A stretch of 64,000 nucleotides of DNA from Girardinichthys multiradiatus (Eukaryota > Chordata > Actinopteri > Cyprinodontiformes > Goodeidae), in contig NC_061812.1 of the NCBI RefSeq assembly GCF_021462225.1, positions 45,613,363-45,677,362 of the forward strand, read 5' to 3'. Below, piece by piece: positions 57,015 through 64,000 of the stretch. Position numbers and translations under genes: made by a program. Below the pieces are notes generated by a model that did no database searches, was not told the DNA's origin, and saw only the letters and a program-made list of their open reading frames with translations. The first letter of the stretch is position 1. Each line of letters starts with the position of its first letter.

Positions 57015-57684
57015 TTAAAGCACATCTGAAGAAGCCTCTGACTGAAGACACTGTTGTTGTAGGACAGTCTCATGAAGAGGTTGCTCAGGTTTCTCCATAA
57101 TGTTCTTCATTTTATGAATAATCTTTCTCTGCACATTGATCTCCAGAAGTTCCAAAGGAGTCCCCAGAACAGAGCCAGCTTTCTTTATCAGCTTGTTGAG
57201 CTCTTTTAAGTCCCTGGCTCTGATGCTGCTACCCCAGCAGATGATGGCAGAAGAGATCACACTCTCCACAACAGACTTATAGAAGATATGCAGCATCTTG
57301 CTGCAAACACGGAAGGTCCTAAGCTTCCTCGAGAAGTACAGTCTGCTCTGTCCCTTCTTGTAGATGGCTTCATAGTTACATCTCCACTCCAGCCTGTTGT
57401 CCAGGTGAACACCAAGGTATTTATACTCCTCCACCACCTCCACCTCTTCTCCCATGATGGAAATAGTTTTTGACTTATTCCTGTTTCTCTTAAAATCTGC
57501 AATCATCTCCTTTGTTTTAGTCACATTCAAGATGAGATGATTGTTTCCACACCATGCCACAAAGCGGTCCACCACCTTCCTGTACTCAGCTTCTTGTCCA
57601 TTTCTGATCAAACCCACAACTGCAGAATCATCCGAGTATTTCTGCAGATGACAGGAGTCTGTCTAGTACTGGAAGTCTGAGGTG
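57015..57684 (-). pseudogene. LINE-A RT C-terminal part
   Basis: Minus-strand frame from 57617: 'VDRFVAWCGNNHLILNVTK', 'YKYLGVHLDNRLEWRCNYEA', 'YFSRKLRTF', 'CWGSSIRARDLKELNKL'. It runs to the end of the RT protein with a frame break near 57050. Same protein as 46102-46725. It is cut off from the RT core by the Tc1 insertion at 57687. Confidence 0.87.
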
Positions 57685-57686
57685 TA

Positions 57687-58880
57687 CAGGTCCTTCTCAA
57701 AATATTAGCATATTGTGATGAAGTTCATTATTTTCCATAATGTAATGATGAAAATTTAACATTCATATATTTTAGATTCATTGCACACTAACTGAAATAT
57801 TTCAGGTATTTTATTGTCTTAATACGGATGGTTTTGGCATACAGCTCAGGAAAACCCAAAATTCCTATCTCACAAAATTAGCATATCATTAAAAGGGTCT
57901 CTAAACGAGCTATGAACCTAATCATCTGAATCAACGAGTTAACTCTAAACACCTGCAAAAGATTCCTGAGGCCTTTAAAATTTCCAGCCTGGTTCATCAC
58001 TCAAAACCCCAATCATCGGTAAGACTGCCGACCTGACTGCTGTCCAGAAGGCCACTATTGACACCCTCAAGCAAGAGGGTAAGACACAGAAAGACATTTC
58101 TCAACGAATAGGCTGTTCCCAGAGTGCTGTATCAAGGCACCTCAGTGGGAAGTCTGTGGGAAGGAAAACGTGTGGCAGAAAACGCTGCACAACGAGAAGA
58201 GGTGACCGGACCCTGAGGAAGATTGTGGAGAAGGGCCGATTCCAGACCTTGGGGGACCTGCGGAAGAAGTGGACTGAGTCTGGAGTAGAAACATCCAGAG
58301 CCACCGTGCACAGGCGTGTGCAGGAAATGGGCTACAGGTGCCGCATTCCCCAGGTCAAGCCACTTTTGAACCAGAAACAGCGGCAGAAGTGCCTGACCTG
58401 GGCTAGAGAGAAGCAGCACTGGACTGTTGCTCAGTGGTCCAAAGTACTTTTTTCAGATGAAAGCAAATTCTGCATGTCATTCAGAAATCAAGGTGCCAGA
58501 GTCTGGAGGAACACTGGGGAGAAGGAAATGCCAAAATGCCAGAAGTCCACTGTCAAGTACCCACAGTCAGTGATGGTCTCAGGTGCCGTGTCAGCTGCTG
58601 GTGTTGGTCCACTGGTCCATAATTATTTGAAGGTTGACCTTTTTTGTATTAAGAACACTTTTCTTTTATTGGTCGGATGAAATATGCTAATTTTGTGAGA
58701 TAGGAATTTTGGGTTTCACGAGCTGTATACCAAAATCATCCGTATTAAGACAATAAAAGACCTGAAATATTTCAGTTAGTGTGCAATGAATCTAAAATAT
58801 ATGAATGTTAAATTTTCATCATTACATTGTGGAAAATAATGAACTTTATCACAATATGCTAATATTTTGAGAAGGACCTG
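57687..58880 (+). mobile_element. Tc1-1 copy B, internally deleted, TA-flanked
   Basis: Termini 'caggtccttctc' and the inverse, with TA at 57685-57686 and 58881-58882. The LINE-A sequence 'gaggtgtacag' seen intact at 46830 is split exactly at the TA. About 415 bp are missing after 'gttggtccact' (58614). Otherwise very close to 40059-41623. Confidence 0.96.
58018..58680 (+). pseudogene. Tc1-1 B transposase, start codon lost and catalytic half deleted
   Basis: The start that is ATG at 40387 is ATC here (58016-58018). The rest reads through both HTHs and, unlike copy A, keeps the 14 residues after 'RCRIPQ' ('VKPLLNQKQRQKCL'). 'LFSDESKF' (first D) is present, then the frame ends in the right arm after 'AAGVGPLVHNY'. 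The second Asp and Glu are deleted. It could only be mobilised in trans. Confidence 0.93.
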
Positions 58881-58882
58881 TA

Positions 58883-59499
58883 CACAGTGAAGAGGAATGT
58901 TGAGAGTACAGTCCGCTGTGGTGCTCCTGTGCCGCTGACTACCTGGTTAGACTCACAACCCTTCAGTCTCACAAACTGTGGTCTGTTTGTCAGGTAGTTT
59001 TTGATCCAGGAGAATGTTGAGGCCTCCACCTGAGTCTTCTGGAGTTTCTGACAAAGCAAATCAGGTTGGATTGTGTTAAATGCACTAGAGAAAACAAAGA
59101 ACATGATCCTCACAGTGCTACTGGCTTTGTCCAGATGACAGTGGGTTTGTTGAAGCAGGTGTATGATGGCATCTTCAAATCCAACTCCACAGCGATAGGC
59201 AAACTGAAGAGGGTCCTGATAATTTATTGTTTGCTTACTCAGAATGAGTCTCTCTAGGACCTTCATGATGTGGGATGTCAGGGCAACAGGTCTTTAGTCA
59301 TTGAGGACAGATGGATGAGTTTTCTTTTGTACCGGAACAAGACAGGTCTTCCACAACACTGGAACCTTCTTCTGGACCAGGCTAAGAGGTGCTGCAGAAT
59401 CCCACAGAGCTGCTCTGCACAGCCCTTCAGGACTCTAGGGCTGACATAATCTGGACCAGGAGCCTTATTCCGATTCAATCTCTCCAGTTGCATATTCAC
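58883..59499 (-). pseudogene. LINE-A RT core segment
   Basis: The minus strand reads 'LNRNKAPGPDYVSPRVLK' (RT motif 1) and 'LQFAYRCGVGFEDAIIHLL'. It continues with 'FVFSSAFNTIQPDLLCQKLQ' (catalytic block; the usual D before F-S-S-A-F is V here) and 'TGAPQRTVLSTFLFTVY', where the usual Q-G is Q-R. Frame breaks near 59260 and 59350. Inactive. Confidence 0.85.
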
Positions 59500-59550
59500 C
59501 TGACTTCTTGAGACATACAGGTGGAAGAGGGAGGCAAAGGGAGCATCTGA

Positions 59551-60290
59551 GTGTGGAGCGGACCAACCCGGACTCCTTAGTAATCGTCGTTGGTGACTTT
59601 AACAAAGGCAATCTCACCCACGAACTCCCCAAATATAAACAGTTTATAAAATGTCCGACCAGAGAGGACAACATTCTGGATCACTGTTACACCACCATCA
59701 GAGACGCTTATCACGCCGTCCCACGTGCTGCACTGGGCCAATCCGACCACATCATGGTCCACCTGATTCCTGCATACAGGCAGAAACTAAAGATCTGCAA
59801 ACCTGTTGTGAGGACGACAAGGAAGTGGAGCAGTGAGGCTGTGGAGAATCTCCAGGCGTGTTTAGGCTGTACAGACTGGGATGTGTTCAGGACTACTACT
59901 AACAGTCTGGACGAGTACACAGAGGCTGTGACTTCCTACATCAGCTTCTGTGAGGACAGCTGTGTACCATCATGCACCAGGGTGAGTTACAACAATGACA
60001 AACCCTGGTTCACAGCTAAACTCAGAAGGTTAAGACTGGATAAGGAAGAGGCCTTCAGGAGTGGGGACAAAGACATATACAGAGAGGCAAAGTACAAGTT
60101 TGGCAAGGCAGTGAAAGAGGCCAAACGACTGTACTCTGAGAAGCTCCAAAACCAGTTCTCAGCCAACGACTCTGCATCTGTCTGGAAAGGGCTCAAGCAA
60201 ATCACCAACTACAAGCCGAAAGCCCCCCACTCCATCAACGACCGACGCCTCGCCAACGACCTGAACGAGTTCTACTGCCGTGGGGGACAG
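59551..60290 (+). pseudogene. LINE-B endonuclease C-terminal and linker region
   Basis: Frame (shared with a longer artefactual ORF from 59508) contains 'DSLVIVVGDFNKGNL' (G-D-F-N endonuclease motif), '[20 protein letters not shown]' and '[10 protein letters not shown]' (S-D-H catalytic motif), then 'NNDKPWFTAKLRRLRLDKEE' and 'DLNEFYCR'. A frameshift around 60278 then moves the protein into the frame of 60280-61836. The first endonuclease motifs are missing through 5' truncation. Confidence 0.88.
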
Positions 60291-61836
60291 TCCTGCAACC
60301 ATCCCCCACGACGCCCCCCAACAGCTGCAGCCACAATCCACCACCCCCATCTCTCCAACCTCAAGAGGGGCCTTGGCACCTCCAACCCCCACCCTGAAGT
60401 TCCCCCCCACCAGCCCCCTACCCACGCCGAGGACGGCTCTTTCCATCCAGGAGAGGGACGTAAACAAACTCTTCAGGAGACAGAACCCCCGGAAAGCTGC
60501 TGGTCCGGATTCTGCCTCACCAGCCAGCCTGAAGCACTGCGCTGATCAGCTGTCTCCAGTCTTCACAGACATTTTTAACACCTCACTGGAGACATGTCAT
60601 GTGCCAGCCTGCTTCAAGTCCTCCACCATCGTCCCTGTCCCCAAGAAGCCAAGGACCACAGGGCTTAATGAGTTCAGACCCGTCGCCCTGACCTCTGTGG
60701 GGATGAAGTCCTTTGAGCGCCTTGTGCTCTCACACCTAAAAGACATCACCGACCCCCTCCTGGATCCCCTGCAGTTTGCCTACAGAGCCAACAGGTCTGT
60801 AGACGATGCAGTCAACCTAGCCCTTCACTTCATCCTCCGGCACCTGGACTCCACAGGAACCTATGCCAGGATACTGTTTGTGGATTTCAGCTCTGCCTTC
60901 AACACCATCGTCCCAGTTCTGCTACAGGAGAAGCTCTCCCAGCTGAGTGTGCCCGACTTCACCTGCAGGTGGATCACTGACTTCCTGTCTGACAGGAAGC
61001 AGCGCGTGAGGCTGGGGAAGCACGTCTCTGACTCCCTGACCATCAGCACCGGTTCCCCCCAAGGCTGTGTTCTCTCACCTCTGCTCTTCTCCCTGTACAC
61101 CAACAGCTGCACCTCCAGTCACCAGTCTGTCAAGCTTCTGAAGTTTGCGGACGACACCACCCTGATCGGACTCATCTCTGATGGTGACGAGTCCGCGTAC
61201 AGATGGGAGGTGGACCATCTGTTGGACTGGTGCAGCCAGAACAACCTTGAGCTCAACGCTCTAAAGACAGTGGAGATGGTTGTGGACTTCAGGCAGAACC
61301 CAGCCCCACATGCCCCCATCACCCTCTGTGACTCCACAATTGACACTGTGGAATCTTTCCGCTTCCTGGGAACCATCATCTCCCAGGATCTCAAGTGGGA
61401 GCCGAACATCAGCTCCCTCATCAAGAAAGCCCAGCAGAGGATGTTCTTCCTGCGGCAGCTGAAGAAATTCAACCTGCCAAAAACTATGATGGTGCACTTC
61501 TACACAGCCATCATTGAGTCCATCCTCACCTCCTCCATCACCATCTGGTACGCCGCTGCTACAGCCAAGGATAAGGGCAGGCTGCAGCGTGTCATTCGGT
61601 CTGCTGAGAAGGTGATTGGCTGCAGTCTACTGTCGCTCCAGGAACTGTACACCTCCAGGACCCTGAAGCGGGCAGGGAAGATTCTGGCTGATCCCTCCCA
61701 CCCCGATCACAGACTCTTTGAGACTCTCCCCTCTGGCAGGAGGCTGCGGTCCATCCGGACCACAACCACACGCCACAAGAACAGTTTTTTCCCATCTGCC
61801 ACCAGCCTTGTTAACAAAGCCCGGAAACCACCCTGA
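60280..61836 (+). CDS. LINE-B reverse transcriptase, 518-codon open frame
   Basis: Copies its RNA at nicked chromosomal DNA (target-primed reverse transcription). The first 60 codons are a Pro/Thr-rich linker; ATG 60280 is only the first in-frame Met. RT motifs in order: 'RKAAGPDSASPASLKHCADQ', 'VPVPKKPRTTGLNEFRPVAL', 'LQFAYRANRSVDDAVNLAL', 'LFVDFSSAFNTIVP' (catalytic D), 'STGSPQGCVLSPLLFSLYTN', 'LLKFADDTTLIGL' (A-D-D catalytic pair), 'EMVVDFRQNPAPHAP', 'FRFLGTIISQDLKWE'. The C-terminal 'WYAAATAKDKGRLQRVI' and 'FETLPSGRRLRS' is typical of fish L2/CR1-type elements. The RT itself has no stop. Isolated from its endonuclease by a frameshift, so not autonomous. Confidence 0.93.
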   Translation: MGDSPATIPHDAPQQLQPQSTTPISPTSRGALAPPTPTLKFPPTSPLPTPRTALSIQERDVNKLFRRQNPRKAAGPDSASPASLKHCADQLSPVFTDIFNTSLETCHVPACFKSSTIVPVPKKPRTTGLNEFRPVALTSVGMKSFERLVLSHLKDITDPLLDPLQFAYRANRSVDDAVNLALHFILRHLDSTGTYARILFVDFSSAFNTIVPVLLQEKLSQLSVPDFTCRWITDFLSDRKQRVRLGKHVSDSLTISTGSPQGCVLSPLLFSLYTNSCTSSHQSVKLLKFADDTTLIGLISDGDESAYRWEVDHLLDWCSQNNLELNALKTVEMVVDFRQNPAPHAPITLCDSTIDTVESFRFLGTIISQDLKWEPNISSLIKKAQQRMFFLRQLKKFNLPKTMMVHFYTAIIESILTSSITIWYAAATAKDKGRLQRVIRSAEKVIGCSLLSLQELYTSRTLKRAGKILADPSHPDHRLFETLPSGRRLRSIRTTTTRHKNSFFPSATSLVNKARKPP

Positions 61837-62176
61837 CATTCTCTCTTTCCCCCACACCCCCCCTTTTTTTGCTGACAGGACACTTGTAACCTGTAACTCT
61901 ATGCGTTACATTAATGCTCAGCTTGGACTCCTGCTTTACTTGCACTGCCATACTTGCACAATGATCACCTGCACTGTTGTATTGCTCTTGCATCTTATAC
62001 TGCTCTATACTTACTCTCACTCACTTAAAACTGTGCACATATTTATATTATATTGTAGATATGTTTATACTGTTTAATTTGTATTGTATTGCACCGACTA
62101 CGCCAAAACAAATTCCTTGTATGTCCAAAAACGTACTTGGCAATAAAGCTTTTCTGATTCTGATTCTGATTCTGAT

Positions 62177-63654
62177 CTGGTTGAAGGCAAACATGTAGAA
62201 GCAGAAGGGTCCATGGCTGAGGTGGAAGATAAAACATTTGAATTATGACAGAAAAGCTGTGGGTCAAAGGAGGGTGGGATGTCTGTTTGGCTGTGAGCAG
62301 GAGAGGAGGATGCTGAGCTTGTTTCTGAACTGAACCTATTGAAGAATGTGTTCCGTTCATTGGCTCTATCCAGACCTCCATCGGTCTGATCATCCTTCTG
62401 CTTGAAACCTGTGATCTTCTTCATCCCTGACCACACATCTCTGATATTGTTTTGCTGGAGCTTGTTCTACAGCTTCTTCTTGTACAACTCCTTGCTGTTT
62501 ATTATCTTGACTTTAAGTTGCTTCTGTATAATCCTCAATAATGATCTGTCTCCCTCTCTGAAGGATCTTTTTTTCTTGATAAGCAGGTCCTTCAGGTCAC
62601 TGGTGATCCAGGGTTTGTTATTGGGGAAGCATCTCACCATTCTGGTGGGGATGGTGTTATCCACACAGAGGTTTATATAGTCGGTTACACATTCAGTCAA
62701 GGCATTGATGTCCTCTCCATGTGGCTGGCACAGTGTGTCCCAGTCTGTAGCCTCAAAGCAACCTCACAGGGCTTCTTCAGCTTCCTGTGATGATTTTCTC
62801 AGTCCTCTTTATTACAGGTTGTCTTTGAACAAGGGGCTTATATTTTGAGCAGAGAAAAACAAGATATTGATCTGATTTGCCTAAAGGAGGTCTTGCTGTA
62901 TGAGTCCTTGACATTTGCATAAAATAAATCCAACATTTTGTTTTCTCTGGTAGAGCAGCTGACAAACTGTTGAAACACTGGAAGTGGAGCAGAGAGTGAA
63001 GCATGGTTAAAATCACCAGAAATTGTCACAAACACATTGGGGTGTTGTGTCTGTAGCTTAGCAACAATTGAGCTGATTGCATCACATGCAGTATCGGCAA
63101 CAGCGGAAGGAGGAACGTATACTGTTGCCAAAATAACACTGGTGAACTCTCTGGGTAAATAATATGGATGAAAACTTAATGCTAACAGATATTACTGCAG
63201 ATATTACACTTCACAGTAACATCCTGGATGACACCATATGTTGTTCACAAGTACTGCCAGTCCACCTCCTTTACATTTGCCGCTCCTCTTTAAATCTCTG
63301 TTTGCTCGTATGGTCACAAAGCCAGCAAGAGAGACGCTGGAGTTGGGGATATGAGCCTGCAGCCATGTCTCGGTAAAACACATAATACTGCATTCCCGGT
63401 ACTCTGGTTGGGTCCTTTGTAGGGCATGGAGTTCATCCAACTTGTTTCCCAACATAATCGATGGAAGAGATGGTTTGAACTTCCTCCTTCTCGCTCTTCT
63501 CTTTGCTCCTTTTCAATTCATCAGGGATTTGGGGTTGTAATTGAAGTATTATTTGAGCTTTTGAGATATTAATCAGCTGACAATGCATCATAATAAATGT
63601 CCAAAAGTAGAAAAGTATTAGGAAAAATCCTCCAAGCTGCTCAGCATCCAACAC
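62177..63654 (-). pseudogene. LINE-A endonuclease and linker region
   Basis: Minus strand from 63480: 'KFKPSLPSIMLGNKLDELHA' then 'CFTETWLQAHIP' (T-E-T-W, catalytic Glu) and 'GGLAVLVNNIW'. Next are 'VYVPPSAVADTACDAI', 'VTISGDFNHASL' (G-D-F-N) and 'TRENKMLDLFYANVKDSY'. Then, after frame breaks, 'LGKSDQYLVFL' (S-D-Q where S-D-H is usual) and 'NNKPWITSDLKDLL'. This copy alone retains the N-terminal endonuclease. At least three frameshifts and the mutated His make it inactive. Confidence 0.85.
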
Positions 63655-63785
63655 CGGAGAGGACAGTCGTCCAAAAAAAAATCAACTGTATCCACCTAAA
63701 GAGGAATTTGAGTTCCCAAGAAAGAATCAATCAGAATGAAAAGTAACAGAGCTACTCCAACCTGCTGCCACCTTGAGCGGCGCAA

Positions 63786-64000
63786 TTCTAGAATAATTGT
63801 TACCTTGTGTAATAAAAAATCAAGGTTGGTGCATCTGTAAAAGTATTTTGTTGCAGAACAAATGGGTGTGTGTGTGTGTGTGTGTGTTTGTCTGCATGAA
63901 AGAGTTGTATTAATAATTTTTTTTCTACAGTTGGTCAACCTCTGGTTACACACATATGGGAGATATCCAGATACATTTGAAATCTACATGTAAAACTCCT
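63786..64000. other. Intronic sequence with (GT)n microsatellite
   Basis: (GT)n at 63866-63889. A pyrimidine tract with 'ctacag' at 63925-63930 looks like an acceptor, but the following frame (W-S-T-S-G-Y) does not resemble contactin. No gene called. Confidence 0.5.

Larger units (their letters stand above)
59549..62176 (+). mobile_element. LINE-B (L2/CR1-type), nested in LINE-A, 5'-truncated
   Basis: A 2.6-kb insert opposite in orientation to its host LINE-A. It starts inside the endonuclease domain and ends with '(attctg)n' after 'caataaagcttttctgattc'. The host reads '...gggagcatct' before and 'ctggttgaaggcaaacatg' after, contiguous in the 47-kb copy. A 3' stub of the same family is at 13786-14262. 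Confidence 0.92.
56878..63785 (-). mobile_element. LINE-A (L2-type), longest copy, split by two insertions
   Basis: The 3' tail 'attcaattcaaaaatac' begins at about 56880. LINE-A segments are 56878-57686, 58881-59548 and 62177-63785, about 3.1 kb in total. The minus-strand order is continuous across both inserts: RT C-terminus, RT core, linker and endonuclease, 5' region. The 5' edge is estimated near 63785, after 'cctgctgccaccttgagcgg'. Inserts: Tc1-1 copy B and LINE-B. Confidence 0.87.
37706..64000 (+). other. Next contactin intron (5' part)
   Basis: Starts at a donor (gtaaaa). I searched by eye for the following contactin Ig2 exon, recognisable by a tyrosine-alanine-tryptophan core, and did not see it. 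The intron is taken to continue past the window end. It is filled with transposons. Confidence 0.7.

Noticed and set aside
59508..60545. 345-codon open frame as a single novel gene
   Set aside because: Its first ~14 codons are antisense LINE-A and the rest is LINE-B endonuclease and linker read past a frameshift. It is a chimera created by insertion.
63900..63990. Polypyrimidine tract plus 'ctacag' as acceptor of the next contactin exon
   Set aside because: The following frame (W-S-T-S-G-Y) does not match the expected contactin Ig2 sequence, and the phase would not restore the split Glu codon.

Overview
This looks like a nuclear genomic window from a ray-finned (teleost) fish. It is AT-rich and intron-dominated. 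Two exons belong to one vertebrate immunoglobulin-superfamily gene, and the repeat load is typical of fish: several Tc1-like DNA transposon families, L2-type LINEs, hAT-like non-autonomous elements and microsatellites. I see no bacterial, viral or CRISPR features.

Host gene (+ strand): exon 1291-1466 and exon 37610-37705 encode the end of the first and the start of the second Ig domain of a contactin, closest to contactin-4/-3. Both exons start and end in phase 1, and they flank a 36,143-bp intron. No further exon was recognised downstream, so 37706-64000 is read as the 5' part of the next intron.

Intron part 1 (1467-37609): a LINE-A 3' stub (2569-2914); Tc1-2 copy A (5311-6566); then a 10.4-kb complex locus (8502-18929). 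In that locus two copies of a Myb/SANT-like-gene element lie as inverted arms (8502-11695 and 16149-18929). Between them are Tc1-2 copy B, two inverted Tc1-3 pieces, a LINE-B 3' stub, a Tc1-type MITE and an (AT)n tract. Further on come a hAT-like element with a perfect 8-bp target duplication (21522-22376) and several decayed Tc1 relics, one carrying a nested LINE fragment.

After the second exon: Tc1 relics; a near-intact Tc1-like transposon with a 319-aa DD34E transposase (40059-41623); an element with a 'CCGTAAATTCCGG' inverted terminus (42102-42920); LINE-A copy 2 (46039-48326); another Tc1 relic; and a nested LINE at 56878-63785. In the last, a LINE-A on the minus strand is split by a deleted copy of the 40-kb Tc1 element (57687-58880, TA duplication) and by a plus-strand LINE-B (59549-62176).

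The most unusual structure is the inverted Myb/SANT element pair. The right arm keeps a splice-compatible open frame over three exons, and both arms appear to share one frameshift near the protein's C-terminus. That fits inverted duplication, or co-mobilisation of an already defective element. Family assignments come from recognising protein motifs; no database search was run.
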